Notes: generated from the sequence alone by a model not told the origin. Positions 23,948-34,577 are shown, counted from the stretch's first letter. The stretch: 64,000 nt of DNA from Rufibacter sp. DG15C (GCF_001577755.1 NZ_CP010776.1:1054001-1118000), one strand, 5' to 3'. Translations and numbers: made by a program.

Positions 23948-25426
23948 TTAGTAGGCTCTGGCAAAGTACACGCGTCTGCTGGAAGGTTTGCCCGTCACCA
24001 TGTCAACGCCTTCTTCCTCTGGCGTGTCCAAAGCGATGCAACGAATGGTGGCTTTGGTTTCTTCCTTGATGCGCTCCTCGGTCTCAGGTGTGCCGTCCCA
24101 GTGCGCTAGGATGAAGCCTGGCTTCTCGTCTAGCAAGCGCTTGAACTCATCATAAGAATCTACCTTGGTGGTGTTAGCCTCTCTAAAGTCAAAGGCGCGC
24201 TGGTAGATGTTGGCTTGGATCTCATCTAACAAAGCTGGAATCAAATTCACCAAGTCATCAAACTGTTGCGAGGTTTTCTCTTTGGTATCACGGCGGGCCA
24301 CTTCGGCGGTGCCGTTCTCCAGGTCACGCCCCCCGATGGCGATACGTACCGGCACGCCTTTCAATTCCCACTCGGCAAACTTAAATCCGGGACGCTCCGT
24401 GTCACGGTCGTCAAACTTCACAGAGATGCCTTTGGCTTCCAGTTGTTTTTTCAGGGCCAAGACTTTCTCAGAAATCTGGGCCAGTTGCTCTTCGCCTTTG
24501 TAGATTGGCACAATCACCACTTGGATAGGCGCCAACTTTGGAGGCAATACCAAACCTTCGTCATCTGAGTGGGCCATTACCAAGGCTCCCATCAAGCGGG
24601 TACTCACCCCCCAAGAGGTTCCCCATACGTATTCCAAGCCGCCTTCTTTGGTGGCATATTTCACATCAAACGCTTGCGCGAAGTTCTGCCCTAAAAAGTG
24701 AGAGGTGCCGGCCTGCAAGGCTTTTCCGTCTTGCATCAAGCCTTCAATGCAATAGGTATCCAAGGCCCCCGCAAAGCGCTCATTTGGGGTTTTTTTGCCG
24801 CGTACCACTGGCAGAGCCAAGAAATTCTCCGCAAAATCAGCGTACACGTGTAGCATGCGTTCGGTTTCTTCTACGGCTTCTTGGGCGGTGGCGTGGGCGG
24901 TATGGCCTTCTTGCCACAGGAACTCAGCGGTGCGCAAGAACAGGCGCGTACGCATTTCCCAGCGCACTACGTTCGCCCATTGATTAATGAGCAACGGCAA
25001 GTCGCGGTAGCTTTGAATCCAGCCTTTGTAGGTGCTCCAGATGATGGCCTCTGAGGTAGGACGAACAATCAGCTCCTCTTCTAGTTTAGCATTTGGATCT
25101 ACGCGCAGTTTGCCCGGTTTGTCAGGGTCGTTTTGCAGGCGGTAGTGGGTGACTACGGCGCACTCTTTGGCAAAGCCTTCGGCGTTCTGCTCTTCGGCCT
25201 CAAACAAACTTTTAGGCACAAACAGCGGGAAATAGGCGTTGGAGTGCCCGGTCGCTTTGAACATATCATCCAAGACCCGCTGCATTTTCTCCCAGATGGC
25301 GTAGCCGTACGGTTTAATGACCATACAGCCGCGCACGGCCGAGTTTTCTGCCAGTCCGGCCCGTTTTACCAACTCATTGTACCACAGGGAATAATCCTCA
25401 CTGCGCTTAGGCAACCCTTTGCTCAT
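23948..25426 (-). CDS. proS: Prolyl-tRNA synthetase (type 3/archaeal-like)
   Basis: This class II synthetase charges tRNA-Pro. At 492 residues it is the short, eukaryote/archaeon-like type without the editing insertion of E. coli ProS. Class II motifs are seen: [17 protein letters not shown] (motif 1 region), [20 protein letters not shown] (motif 2), and the motif 3 region with [20 protein letters not shown]. The anticodon-binding domain follows ([18 protein letters not shown]), then the C-terminal zinc-binding-like domain ending RRVYFARAY. The start at 25426 ([20 protein letters not shown]) aligns with family N-termini. Confidence 0.96.
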   Translation of the reverse strand: MSKGLPKRSEDYSLWYNELVKRAGLAENSAVRGCMVIKPYGYAIWEKMQRVLDDMFKATGHSNAYFPLFVPKSLFEAEEQNAEGFAKECAVVTHYRLQNDPDKPGKLRVDPNAKLEEELIVRPTSEAIIWSTYKGWIQSYRDLPLLINQWANVVRWEMRTRLFLRTAEFLWQEGHTAHATAQEAVEETERMLHVYADFAENFLALPVVRGKKTPNERFAGALDTYCIEGLMQDGKALQAGTSHFLGQNFAQAFDVKYATKEGGLEYVWGTSWGVSTRLMGALVMAHSDDEGLVLPPKLAPIQVVIVPIYKGEEQLAQISEKVLALKKQLEAKGISVKFDDRDTERPGFKFAEWELKGVPVRIAIGGRDLENGTAEVARRDTKEKTSQQFDDLVNLIPALLDEIQANIYQRAFDFREANTTKVDSYDEFKRLLDEKPGFILAHWDGTPETEERIKEETKATIRCIALDTPEEEGVDMVTGKPSSRRVYFARAY

Positions 25427-25638
25427 TTTATGTATCTTTACTGAAGTGAATTATAGAACGAATCTTGTATAATTCGGCATAGAATTTGCTTATTTTCTAG
25501 AGCCTACTCATACCTTTTCGGCTCAAAAATACGTTAATATATTATAATAGAAACGTTGGCGAACCGGATACTAGTGATACTTGGCTCCTGTGTTTGAATA
25601 AAGCGTCCTTACCCAACTACTCTTTTACCTGTACTATA

Positions 25639-26721
25639 ATGAACCACTTTACAAATAAAGTCCTGTTGCTACCTCTGCTGGGTTTCTTGGTGGCGGGCTG
25701 TAGCACATCCTCTAACTTGCAGACAAGTGAGACAGATGATGTTTATTTTTCGTCCAAAGACAAAGTCACCTACGTGGAGCCCACGTATGAGCAGCGTTCA
25801 GAAGATGCTGGCCAGTACCAGAGTTCTTCTGAGGACATCACGGAACGGGTAAGCGACCCAGAGACCTACCAAGACGACCGCCGTTCCCGTAGGAGCGACG
25901 ACCCCTACCAGTATTCATATTACGACGCGCCGTTTGGCAACCCCTATTACGCTTATTCCCCTTACTATTCTCCTGCCAGGTATTACTCCCGCGCGGCTAT
26001 GTATGACCCGTGGTATGATCCATTCTACGACCCGTTCTACAGACCTGTGGTTATGTATGATCCCTTCTGGCCGCGCCCAATGTACAGCGGGGTGATGATT
26101 TCTATTGGCTTAGGCTGGAGAAACCCTTGGGGCTATGGCTACGGATACAACCCCTATAGATATGGCTATGGGTATAATTCTTACCGCTATGGTGGCTACT
26201 ATGACGGTTATTACAGAGGAGATGTGTATGCTCGCAAAGTAAACTATGGCCCGCGCCATGACAGAGCTTCTAGCGTGGGCGTGGGCTCAGCGTCCAGAAC
26301 AGGATCACGAGATAGCAGAAATTCAGTTTCTACTTCTGGCACCAGAAATTCCCGTACGGCGCCAGACGGCGTGATTAGACCTTCACGCAGTTCTGACGGA
26401 ACAGCCTACCCAACCCGTAGACGCACAGATTCTAACCCAGACCGAGTGGAAGGCACGCAACAGAACTCCAACTCACGCTCTACTGAGGGCCAAAGCGCAC
26501 CGCCGGCAAGACGCCGCCGAGACACGCCAGAAACCGCCAGCCAAGGGCAGAGTCAGCCGCGGGTGCAGCCACGTACGTCTTATGAGCCGTCACGTACTTC
26601 TGAACCCTCTCGTTCAACCTATGAACCATCCCGTTCTAGCTCTTCTTCCTCTTCCTCAGGAAGCAGTGGCAGCAGCAGCTCTGGTTCAAGCTCAGGGTCT
26701 TCTAGAAGAGGCCGAAACTAA
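25639..26721 (+). CDS. Tyr/Arg/Ser-rich lipoprotein, low complexity
   Basis: The ATG at 25639 gives signal peptide MNHFTNKVLLLPLLGFLVAG with lipobox VAGC; an upstream TTG is rejected because it would bury this signal. The mature 360-aa protein has an acidic linker, then a Tyr/Pro/Asp-rich section (YYDAPFGNPYYAYSPYYSPA), a Gly/Tyr-rich stretch (YGYGYNPYRYGYGYNSYRYG), and an Arg/Ser-rich tail ending in long Ser/Gly runs. It is probably an envelope-exposed, largely disordered protein. It ends 21 bp before the OmpP1/FadL-type gene, so both are likely one transcript. Function unknown. Confidence 0.78.
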   Translation: MNHFTNKVLLLPLLGFLVAGCSTSSNLQTSETDDVYFSSKDKVTYVEPTYEQRSEDAGQYQSSSEDITERVSDPETYQDDRRSRRSDDPYQYSYYDAPFGNPYYAYSPYYSPARYYSRAAMYDPWYDPFYDPFYRPVVMYDPFWPRPMYSGVMISIGLGWRNPWGYGYGYNPYRYGYGYNSYRYGGYYDGYYRGDVYARKVNYGPRHDRASSVGVGSASRTGSRDSRNSVSTSGTRNSRTAPDGVIRPSRSSDGTAYPTRRRTDSNPDRVEGTQQNSNSRSTEGQSAPPARRRRDTPETASQGQSQPRVQPRTSYEPSRTSEPSRSTYEPSRSSSSSSSSGSSGSSSSGSSSGSSRRGRN

Positions 26722-26742
26722 TTTTCACTCCCAATCTAAAAC

Positions 26743-28239
26743 ATGAAAAAATATAGCATCCTTCTGGCCTGCCTGGCATTGCTAGGCAGTGCTGGAGAGG
26801 GCTTTGCCCAGAACGAGGCAGACGTCCTTAGATACTCCCGCACAGATTTTGGTGGCACTGCCCGTACGTTAGGTCTTAGCGGCGCCAGTGTAGCCCTTGG
26901 CGGCGATGCCGGCACCTTTCTCTCTAACCCTGCTGGTTTAGGCTTGTTTAGACGGTCAGAAGTGACGGTGTCTGCGGGTTTGAATTTCAATGAGGCCAAC
27001 AGCACGGTGTATGGCACTTCAGCCGTAGATTCCCGCAATAACCTGAATGTTCCTCAGCTGGCCATCGTCATTTCTAGACGCAAGGCAGATGACGAGGAAG
27101 GCGATTGGCGCTCTGGTTCTTTTGGCGTGGGCTATACCCGGTTGAATAACTTTAACCAGCGTACCGTTTACGCAGGCACCAGCCCGGCCACGGCTTTGAA
27201 GTTTGGTGAGTATGCCGCCCAATTGGCCAATAGAAATGGACTAAGCCCCAACGGCAATCCTGTTACGTTACAAGATCTAGCTTTTGACACGTATCTAATT
27301 GATGAGGATGATGCGGGGTTTTTCTCTCCTAACTTAAACAATGAGAACCCTTTCTCAGAAACCATACAAACCAGCGGTTCTCAAAACCAATTTGACTTGT
27401 CTTACGGGGCTAGCTTTAGAGACAAGCTTTTCTTAGGGGCCTCTGTGGGCATTACGTCCATCCGGTATAAGCGTGTAAGAACCTATTCAGAACAAGACCC
27501 CGCTACAGATATCACAGATCTTACCTTGCGTGATGAATTACTCACAGAAGGCTCTGGGGTGATGTTGAAAGCTGGTGCTATTTACAGACCAAATGATGCC
27601 GTACGGTTTGGGGTGTCTGTGCAGACACCTACGTGGTACACCCTAAGAGACAGTTACAACACCAGCTTAGAGGTGAACTTTAGAAATGAGCCTTCTGCTG
27701 GCGTAGGGGTCAACCAGTTTGCCTATACAGACCCGGGGGAGTTTGAATACAATTTAACCACTCCTTTTAGAGCAAGCGCTGGAACAGCCGTATTCATTGG
27801 AAAGAATGGATTCATCACTGCTGACGTGGAGTACGTTGACTATTCAAATGGCCGATTGAGCGCAGATGACTACTCTTACCGTGATGAGAATGCCACTACC
27901 AAATCTGTGTACAATAGTGCCCTTAACTACCGCATTGGTGCCGAAGGACGGTTTGATGTCTTTAGGGTAAGAGCCGGCTACGGGTTATATGGCGATCCTT
28001 TTGATGATGAGGACGTGGACCAGTCTAAAACTTTCTTAACAGGTGGCGTGGGCATTAAGCAGAATAACTACTTCTTAGATGCAGCCTTGGTGTATAGCAA
28101 ATACAAGAGCCTCTACTCTCCTTTCACCAACGCTGAGATTAATGACGCCAATTCTGAGTATTATAACTTGACTACTCCCCTAGTGACCACAGATAACAAA
28201 AATACCAGCTTTGTGGTAACCTTCGGTTGGAATTTCTAA
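26743..28239 (+). CDS. OmpP1/FadL/TodX-type outer-membrane transport protein
   Basis: This 498-residue protein has signal peptide MKKYSILLACLALLGSAGEG and then a mature start with TARTLGLSGASVALGGDAGT and FLSNPAGLGLFRRSEVT. This is the N-terminal signature of the FadL-like 14-strand barrels found in Bacteroidota. The rest alternates polar/aromatic strands and ends with a C-terminal aromatic strand (VVTFGWNF). It probably lets a hydrophobic solute cross the outer membrane; a link to the fad cluster is possible but not shown. It is co-oriented with and close to the lipoprotein gene upstream. Confidence 0.82.
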   Translation: MKKYSILLACLALLGSAGEGFAQNEADVLRYSRTDFGGTARTLGLSGASVALGGDAGTFLSNPAGLGLFRRSEVTVSAGLNFNEANSTVYGTSAVDSRNNLNVPQLAIVISRRKADDEEGDWRSGSFGVGYTRLNNFNQRTVYAGTSPATALKFGEYAAQLANRNGLSPNGNPVTLQDLAFDTYLIDEDDAGFFSPNLNNENPFSETIQTSGSQNQFDLSYGASFRDKLFLGASVGITSIRYKRVRTYSEQDPATDITDLTLRDELLTEGSGVMLKAGAIYRPNDAVRFGVSVQTPTWYTLRDSYNTSLEVNFRNEPSAGVGVNQFAYTDPGEFEYNLTTPFRASAGTAVFIGKNGFITADVEYVDYSNGRLSADDYSYRDENATTKSVYNSALNYRIGAEGRFDVFRVRAGYGLYGDPFDDEDVDQSKTFLTGGVGIKQNNYFLDAALVYSKYKSLYSPFTNAEINDANSEYYNLTTPLVTTDNKNTSFVVTFGWNF

Positions 28240-28243
28240 GCAC

Positions 28244-28281
28244 CGTTTTTGGCCTGTTTCTTGGAAAACAGGCCAAAAACG
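28244..28281 (+). repeat. Dispersed hairpin element, copy 12 (near-perfect)
   Basis: Arms CGTTTTTGGCCTGTTT and AAAACAGGCCAAAAACG; begins 5 bp after a stop codon in a convergent gap. Confidence 0.92.
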
Positions 28282-28287
28282 AATACA

Positions 28288-28328
28288 AAAGAGAAGGCCT
28301 CTCCTGAATGTTCAGGAGAGGCCTTCTA
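28288..28328. terminator. Terminator between convergent genes (mainly lpdA)
   Basis: The stem AGAAGGCCTCTCCTGAA / TTCAGGAGAGGCCTTCT has a 2-nt loop. The better T-run is on the minus strand, running toward the dispersed element. Confidence 0.8.
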
Positions 28329-28349
28329 TATTTAGTGCTTAGTATGAAA

Positions 28350-29753
28350 TTAAATATGAATAGCTCTGTTTTCTGTAGCAGCTAAACAGGCTTCTTTCAT
28401 GGCCTCGGTGTAGGTTGGGTGGGCATGGCTCATGCGGGCGATGTCCTCAGCTGACGCTCTGAACTCCATGGCGACTACGGCCTCAGCAATCATATCAGCG
28501 GCGCGAGGCCCAATCATGTGCACACCCAGAATCTCATCTGTCTGCGCATCTGCCAATACCTTCACAAACCCATCGGTATCCATAGACGCTTTGGCGCGGC
28601 CAGAGGCTTTGAACGGGAAAGATCCTGCTTTGTAGGCACGACCCTGCTCTTTCAATTGTTCCTCATTAAGACCAACTCCGGCTACTTCTGGCCACGTGTA
28701 GACTACACCCGGTATCAGGTTATAGTTGATGTGCGGCTTCTGACCGACAATCTGCTCGGCTACTAGCACGCCTTCTTCTTCGGCTTTGTGCGCCAGCATC
28801 GCTCCGCGTACCACGTCGCCTATGGCATAGATGCCCGGTACGTTGGTTTGCAGGTGGTCGTCTACGGCAATCATGCCGCGCTCGGCTAGCTGAACGCCGG
28901 CGTTCTCTAGGCCCAGGCCTTCGGTGTACGGCTTACGGCCCACAGACACCAAGCAGTAGTCGCCTTCCATGGTAATGGTTTCGCCTTTAGGGGTTTCTGC
29001 GGTTACTTTTACCACATCGCCTTCTACCTGCGCACCCGTCACTTTATGCCCGAAGAAGAATTGGAAGCCCAAGGTCTTCTTTAAGACGCGCTGTAACTCT
29101 TTGCCCAAGGCACGGTCCATGGTAGGAATTAATGCATCTGTGTATTCTACCACAGACACTTTAGCACCCAGACGCGCATAAACAGAGCCCAGTTCCAGGC
29201 CAATCACGCCGCCGCCGATCACTACCATGTGCTTTGGCACCTCTTTCAAAGTCAAGGCCTCGGTAGATGTGATGATGCGGTTCTTGTCGATAGGCAGGAA
29301 TGGCAGGCTCACCGGCTTAGAACCTGTGGCGATAATGGTCTTATCGGTTTCTAGCTGCTGTTCGGCGCCGTCCTGACCTGTAATTTTGATGGTGTTTTTG
29401 TTCACGAAAGAGCCAAGACCGTTGTACACGTCAATCTTGTTCTTCTTCATGAGGTAGGCAATACCGTCGTTGTTGGACTTAATCACGCCGCTTTTGCGGG
29501 TAATCATCTGCTCCAGGTTCACCTGCAGGTTCTCCAGCTCAATCCCGTGCTCTTTGAAGGTATGCGCGGCGTTGTGGAAGTGCTCAGAGGAATCCAGCAA
29601 AGCCTTAGATGGAATACAGCCCACGTTCAAGCAAGTACCACCCAAAACCGAATATTTCTCAATGATGGCTGTTTTCAGACCCAACTGTGCGCACCGCACG
29701 GCGGCTACATAACCACCCGGACCCGAACCAATGACCGTTACATCGTATTTCAT
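28350..29753 (-). CDS. lpdA: Dihydrolipoyl dehydrogenase (E3)
   Basis: This 467-residue flavoenzyme re-oxidises lipoyl groups of the 2-oxoacid dehydrogenase complexes, producing NADH. It shows FAD-binding DVTVIGSGPGGYVAAVRCAQ, the redox disulfide GGTCLNVGCIPSKALL, the NAD-binding VVIGGGVIGLELGSVYARLG, and the C-terminal active-site HAHPTYTEAMKEA (His-Glu pair). It is the last gene of the sucA-odhB-lpdA run on the minus strand, so its main partner here is the 2-oxoglutarate dehydrogenase complex. Confidence 0.96.
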   Translation of the reverse strand: MKYDVTVIGSGPGGYVAAVRCAQLGLKTAIIEKYSVLGGTCLNVGCIPSKALLDSSEHFHNAAHTFKEHGIELENLQVNLEQMITRKSGVIKSNNDGIAYLMKKNKIDVYNGLGSFVNKNTIKITGQDGAEQQLETDKTIIATGSKPVSLPFLPIDKNRIITSTEALTLKEVPKHMVVIGGGVIGLELGSVYARLGAKVSVVEYTDALIPTMDRALGKELQRVLKKTLGFQFFFGHKVTGAQVEGDVVKVTAETPKGETITMEGDYCLVSVGRKPYTEGLGLENAGVQLAERGMIAVDDHLQTNVPGIYAIGDVVRGAMLAHKAEEEGVLVAEQIVGQKPHINYNLIPGVVYTWPEVAGVGLNEEQLKEQGRAYKAGSFPFKASGRAKASMDTDGFVKVLADAQTDEILGVHMIGPRAADMIAEAVVAMEFRASAEDIARMSHAHPTYTEAMKEACLAATENRAIHI

Positions 29754-29772
29754 GCTCTTATCTTTTTATGTA

Positions 29773-29818
29773 AAGAAAGGCCCCGCATCCACTTGTATAA
29801 GCAGTACGGAGCCTTTCG
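29773..29818 (-). terminator. Imperfect terminator between odhB and lpdA
   Basis: On the minus strand GAAAGGCTCCG pairs with CGGGGCCTTTC (one G-U), followed by TTTA. The long loop makes it weaker, so read-through to lpdA is plausible. Confidence 0.55.
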
Positions 29819-29855
29819 TTTTTAACCTATTTTTATAGAAAACACGCCTAAAACG
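29817..29855. repeat. Dispersed hairpin element, copy 13 (diverged)
   Basis: Arms CGTTTTTAACCTATTTT and GAAAACACGCCTAAAACG. Pairing is imperfect and orientation unclear. It lies between odhB and lpdA. Confidence 0.65.
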
Positions 29856-29859
29856 GAAA

Positions 29860-31497
29860 TTAAACTCCTAATAGCAAACGCATTGGGTCTTCCAGCAATT
29901 CCTTTACTCTAACTAGGAAGCTAACCGACTCACGACCATCAATGATGCGGTGGTCATACGATAGCGCTAAATACATCATCGGACGGATTTCCACTTGGTT
30001 ATTGATGGCTACTGGGCGGTTCACGATGTTGTGCATACCCAAAATAGCCGATTGTGGTGCGTTGATGATAGGCGTTGACATCATAGACCCGAACACACCA
30101 CCATTAGTGATGGTGAAGGTACCACCAGTCATCTCGTCAATGCCCAGTTTGTTCTCACGCGCACGCTTAGCTAGACGCACTACTTCTTTCTCAATACCGT
30201 CCAAGCTGAGGCCTTCAGCGTTACGGATAACCGGAACTACCAAGCCTTTAGGCGCAGACACGGCAATGGAAATGTCGCAGAAGTCATTGAAGATCATCTC
30301 GCCGCCGTCAATCTGAGCATTTACCGCTGGCCACTCTTTCAAGGCTACAGTACACGCCTTGATGAAGAAGGACATGAAGCCCAGACCAACTTCGTGTTTC
30401 TCTTTGAACGTCTCTTTGTATTTAGCTCTGATGTCCATGATCGGTTTCATGTCAACCTCATTGAAGGTAGTCAACATGGCCGTCTCATTCTTCACCAACA
30501 CCAATCTACGGGCGACTGTTTTGCGCAAGGAGCTCATTTTCTCTCGGCGTGAGTTTCTTGAACCCGCCACCGCTGGTGCCTGAGCTTGGGAAGTTGCTGC
30601 TGGAGCAGAAGCAGCCGTTGGCTGAGCGGCTGGAGTTGCCGGACGAGCCTGAGCGTTCTGTGCGTCTGCTTTGGTGATGCGTCCGTCACGGCCAGAACCG
30701 CTTACATCAGATGCTGAGATGCCTTTTTCAGAAAGGATTTTCCCGGCCGCTGGAGATGGTGTGCCGCTGGCATAGGTAGAAGCACCGCCTGCTGGGGCAG
30801 AAGCCGCTTGGGCTGGCTGCGCCGCAGGAGCACTTGCTTTTGGTGCCGAGGCACCAGAACCAGCGCCTACCTCAATGCGGCAGATAGTAGCACCAATCTC
30901 AACAGTTTCGCCTTCCTGGGCCACAATACGCAACACGCCGGCGGCCTCAGCGGGTAGTTCAAACGTAGCTTTGTCAGATTCCAGTTCGCATAGCACTTCG
31001 TCCATGTTCACTTGGTCACCATCGGCTTTCAACCATTTGGCAATAGTCACCTCGGTGATAGACTCGCCTACGGTTGGGATTTTGATATCAATGGTCTGAC
31101 CGGTACCAGTTGCGCTACCGCCTTCCATAGGTTGGTTTTGGGCATCGCGGCTGGGTACTTGCTCGGCTAGAGTGGTGCTCTGTGGGTCAGAAACGGTTTT
31201 AGATTCTACCATTCCTTCTTGCGTAGTGGCAGCGGCTGGCTTAGGGGCTGAGGCACCGGCGCCAGAACCTTCAATCACGCAGATAACCGCACCAACCGGA
31301 ATGGTATCTCCTTCTTGTGCTTGGATACGAAGCACTCCGGCAGCTTCGGCGGGCAGTTCAAAGGTGGCCTTGTCTGACTCCAGCTCACAGATGATTTCAT
31401 CCATGGCTACCTGGTCACCGTCTTGCTTTAACCATTTGGCAACGGTTACCTCGGTGATGGATTCACCGACTACCGGCACTTTCACTTCTAATGACAT
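29860..31497 (-). CDS. odhB: Dihydrolipoyllysine succinyltransferase (E2 of OGDH) with two lipoyl domains
   Basis: This is the 545-residue core enzyme of the 2-oxoglutarate dehydrogenase complex. It has two N-terminal lipoyl domains (about residues 1-76 and 135-210), each with [19 protein letters not shown] around the lipoylated Lys, joined by Ala/Pro-rich linkers. The peripheral subunit-binding domain follows ([20 protein letters not shown]), then the catalytic domain ending in [20 protein letters not shown] (His-Asp active site). Most bacterial SucB proteins have one lipoyl domain; two suggests a duplication. It sits between sucA and lpdA. Confidence 0.95.
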   Translation of the reverse strand: MSLEVKVPVVGESITEVTVAKWLKQDGDQVAMDEIICELESDKATFELPAEAAGVLRIQAQEGDTIPVGAVICVIEGSGAGASAPKPAAATTQEGMVESKTVSDPQSTTLAEQVPSRDAQNQPMEGGSATGTGQTIDIKIPTVGESITEVTIAKWLKADGDQVNMDEVLCELESDKATFELPAEAAGVLRIVAQEGETVEIGATICRIEVGAGSGASAPKASAPAAQPAQAASAPAGGASTYASGTPSPAAGKILSEKGISASDVSGSGRDGRITKADAQNAQARPATPAAQPTAASAPAATSQAQAPAVAGSRNSRREKMSSLRKTVARRLVLVKNETAMLTTFNEVDMKPIMDIRAKYKETFKEKHEVGLGFMSFFIKACTVALKEWPAVNAQIDGGEMIFNDFCDISIAVSAPKGLVVPVIRNAEGLSLDGIEKEVVRLAKRARENKLGIDEMTGGTFTITNGGVFGSMMSTPIINAPQSAILGMHNIVNRPVAINNQVEIRPMMYLALSYDHRIIDGRESVSFLVRVKELLEDPMRLLLGV

Positions 31498-31525
31498 ATC
31501 TTTTTGATTAAGATTAACTTAATAC

Positions 31526-31573
31526 GCTTCCGTTTTTGGGCTATTTCCTGAAAAGTAGCACAAAAACGGAAGC
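31526..31573. repeat. Dispersed hairpin element, copy 14 with long outer stem
   Basis: The core CGTTTTTGGGCTATTTCC / AAAAGTAGCACAAAAACG is extended outward by GCTTC/GAAGC, five extra complementary pairs. It lies between sucA and odhB, where no other terminator is present. Confidence 0.8.
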
Positions 31574-31585
31574 TTTCTTTCTTAA

Positions 31586-34339
31586 TTATATTGCAAATGC
31601 TTTTTCAACTATGGCGCGTTGCTCTTTCTGGTGCACCTTGTTGTACCCAGTGGCCGGCGATGAGCTTGATTTACGTGAAACCACGTCTACCACCTCATTG
31701 CGCATCACGCTCAAGATGTACGTCCAGGCACCCATATTATATGGCTCTTCCTGTACCCAGTATACTTGGGCGTTCGGGTATTTGGCCAGCTCAGCCTGCA
31801 ACTGCACTTTAGGGAACGGATGCAACTGCTCCAAACGGATAATGGCCACGTCTGTACGACCTGTTTTTTGTTGTTCTTCCAACAGGTCATAGTACACCTT
31901 GCCAGAGCACAGCAACACTTTGGTCACCGCGGCAGCGTCTACAAAACCGTCGCCAATCACTTCCTGGAACGAGCCTTGCGTGAAGTCTTCAATAGGAGAC
32001 ATCACCGCTTGGTGACGCAGCATAGACTTAGGCGACATATGGATACACGGCTTCCTAAACGGCGTAGCCAACTGGCGGCGCAGCATATGGAAGAAGTTAG
32101 CCGGCGTGGTACAGGCGGTCACGTACATGTTGTACTCAGCGGCTAACTGCAAGAAGCGCTCTGGGCGGGCGTTGGAGTGCTCCGGACCCTGGCCCTCATA
32201 GCCATGCGGCAGCAGCATCACTACGCCGTTCATACGCTGCCACTTAGACTCTGTGGAAGAGATGAACTGGTCAATCATGACCTGCGCGCCGTTGGCGAAA
32301 TCCCCGAACTGGGCTTCCCAAATCACCAAGGCATTGGGGTTGGCCATCGCGTAGCCAAACTCATACCCTAGCACGCCATACTCAGAAAGCAGGGAGTTGT
32401 AGATATGCAGTTGTTGTTGGCCTTCGGCAATGTGGTTTAAGTTGGTATAAGCAGCGCTGGTGTTGGCATCATGCAACACCGCATGACGGTGCGAGAACGT
32501 ACCGCGTTGCACGTCCTGTCCAGACATACGCACAATCTTTCCTTCTAGCAAGATAGACCCGTAAGCCAATAGTTCAGCAGAGGCCCAGTTCAAAGAGCGG
32601 GCATTGAAGAACATGTCTTGGCGCTCTTTGGTCAATTTCTCAATCTGCTTGAGCGGTTTGAAGTTTTCTGGAAGCGTAGTTAAGGCTTTTCCTACTTGCT
32701 CAATGGCTTCGATGGAAATACCGGTCTCAGGCGACTGGTCAAAATCCTCTGGCGTGGAGCGGCGAAGCTCTTGCCATTCTTTCTCCAGGTTCTGGTAGTT
32801 GTACGGCAATGGCTTCTGCTTGACCATGTCCAGACGGTCTTGCAGCATGTTCCTGAACTGCTTGTCCATCTCTTCGGCTACCTGTGCGTCTACATCACCA
32901 CGGCTCACCAAGGTTTTGTTGTAAATCTCGCGCGGGTTCTGGTGCTTAGAAATCAGGTTGTATAGCTGCGGCTGGGTGAACTTAGGCTCATCTGCCTCAT
33001 TGTGTCCATGGCGGCGGTAGCACACCATATCAATGAAGATGTCGTTCTTGAATTTCTGACGATACTCAGTAGCCAGGCGTACGGCAAATACCACGGCTTC
33101 TGGGTCGTCCCCGTTCACGTGCAATACTGGCGCGTCTACTACCTTGGCTAGGTCTGTGCTGTAGATAGAAGAACGGGCGTCCTCAAAGTCAGTGGTGAAA
33201 CCCACCTGGTTGTTAATCACGAAATGCACCGTACCACCAGTGCCGTAGCCTTCCAGCTGGGCCATCTGGATAAGCTCATAGCCAATGCCTTGACCAGCTA
33301 CGGCCGCATCACCGTGTATTAAGATAGGAAGAATTTTGCTGGAGTCTTTGCCATACATGGTATCAATCTTGGCCCGTACAAAGCCTTCTACCACTGGGTT
33401 CACCGCCTCTAAGTGCGAGGGGTTGGGAGCCAGTTTCAAGTTCACTTTGTGGCCAGACGGCGTCTCTACCTCACTAGAGTAACCCATGTGGTATTTCACG
33501 TCTCCGTCGCCCATGGTCAAGTCTGGAACAGCCGTTCCCTCAAACTCAGAGAAAATCTGCTCATAGGTTTTGCCCATGATGTTGGCGAGCACGTTCAAAC
33601 GCCCGCGGTGCGCCATGCCAATCACCACTTCCTGCACGCCCAGTTCGGCGCCTTTGTCAATGATGGCATCCAAGGCTGGGATGGTGGTCTCGCCACCCTC
33701 TAGAGAGAAGCGCTTCTGCCCTAAGAACTTAGTATGCAAGAAGTTCTCAAAGACAACAGCTTCGTTCAGCTTAGAAAGGATGCGCTTTTTGTATTCTATG
33801 GATGGGTTGAATGCCAGAGACTCTTTCTCCACCTTGGTCTTGAACCACTCCAGTACCTCTGGGTCCCGGATGTACATGAACTCAAACCCGATGGTGCGCT
33901 CATAGATAGTTTGCAAGGCGTTGATAATGTCACGCAGTTTGGCATTGCCTAAGCCAAGCTCGGCCCCAGATTGGAAAGACGTATCTAAGTCAGCCTCAGA
34001 AAGTCCAAACTCTTGAATGTCTAATCTGGCTTTTCTGTCTTTTCTTGGGCGTACCGGATTGGTTTTGGCTCTTAGGTGCGCGCGGGAACGGTACGCATGT
34101 ATTAGGTTGCGAACCTGAATTTCTTTGTCTACCGCCGTGGCAGAGGCACCGGCAGGTTGACCTTGCGTGGTCGCTGGGGCAGATGTTCCGTTTTCTCCCG
34201 GATAATTGTCAGAGAACTCGTAGCCTTCAAAAAACTTTCGCCATCCAAACTCAACTGATTCTGGATCCTGCTGGAACTGCTTATAGAGCTCATCTATATA
34301 AGTCCCGTGGGCATTAGCGATATAAGAGTATTTATCCAT
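31586..34339 (-). CDS. sucA: 2-oxoglutarate dehydrogenase E1 component
   Basis: This 917-residue thiamine-diphosphate enzyme decarboxylates 2-oxoglutarate and transfers the succinyl group to E2 in the TCA cycle. Family signatures are the N-terminal YIDELYKQFQQDPESVEFGW (E1o N-terminal docking helix), VVIGMAHRGRLNVLANIMGK near residue 245, LIHGDAAVAGQGIGYE, the ThDP/Mg segment GDDPEAVVFAVRLATEYRQK, and YRRHGHNEADEP. The C-terminal transketolase half has VMLLPHGYEGQGPEHSNARP. First gene of the OGDH run; the 238 bp upstream should hold the promoter. Confidence 0.96.
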   Translation of the reverse strand: MDKYSYIANAHGTYIDELYKQFQQDPESVEFGWRKFFEGYEFSDNYPGENGTSAPATTQGQPAGASATAVDKEIQVRNLIHAYRSRAHLRAKTNPVRPRKDRKARLDIQEFGLSEADLDTSFQSGAELGLGNAKLRDIINALQTIYERTIGFEFMYIRDPEVLEWFKTKVEKESLAFNPSIEYKKRILSKLNEAVVFENFLHTKFLGQKRFSLEGGETTIPALDAIIDKGAELGVQEVVIGMAHRGRLNVLANIMGKTYEQIFSEFEGTAVPDLTMGDGDVKYHMGYSSEVETPSGHKVNLKLAPNPSHLEAVNPVVEGFVRAKIDTMYGKDSSKILPILIHGDAAVAGQGIGYELIQMAQLEGYGTGGTVHFVINNQVGFTTDFEDARSSIYSTDLAKVVDAPVLHVNGDDPEAVVFAVRLATEYRQKFKNDIFIDMVCYRRHGHNEADEPKFTQPQLYNLISKHQNPREIYNKTLVSRGDVDAQVAEEMDKQFRNMLQDRLDMVKQKPLPYNYQNLEKEWQELRRSTPEDFDQSPETGISIEAIEQVGKALTTLPENFKPLKQIEKLTKERQDMFFNARSLNWASAELLAYGSILLEGKIVRMSGQDVQRGTFSHRHAVLHDANTSAAYTNLNHIAEGQQQLHIYNSLLSEYGVLGYEFGYAMANPNALVIWEAQFGDFANGAQVMIDQFISSTESKWQRMNGVVMLLPHGYEGQGPEHSNARPERFLQLAAEYNMYVTACTTPANFFHMLRRQLATPFRKPCIHMSPKSMLRHQAVMSPIEDFTQGSFQEVIGDGFVDAAAVTKVLLCSGKVYYDLLEEQQKTGRTDVAIIRLEQLHPFPKVQLQAELAKYPNAQVYWVQEEPYNMGAWTYILSVMRNEVVDVVSRKSSSSPATGYNKVHQKEQRAIVEKAFAI

Positions 34340-34577
34340 AAGTGTTTATTCTTCTTTACTCGACAATGCCAAAGTAAAGAAAGGTTTTTAAAGTGATGTC
34401 CCTTTTATTCGCATAAGCAAATATAAGTGATTATCAAATGATAGGCAGCCATACTCTATAAGTAAGGCAGAATGGAAAGAAGAGCAACAATTCTTTACGG
34501 AATACTCCAAAAAAAGATGAATCAGTAAATATGGAGCCTTATTATATAATTGCTTAGACTATTAAAATAGCCCAAAC
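34340..34577. other. 238-bp AT-rich gap upstream of sucA
   Basis: It holds the probable sucA promoter and the 3' end region of the DWDRH-domain gene. No gene, hairpin element or strong terminator was recognised. Confidence 0.4.

Noticed and set aside
25594-25638. TTG start extending the low-complexity lipoprotein
   Set aside because: The ATG at 25639 gives an immediate signal peptide and lipobox; the extension has neither.
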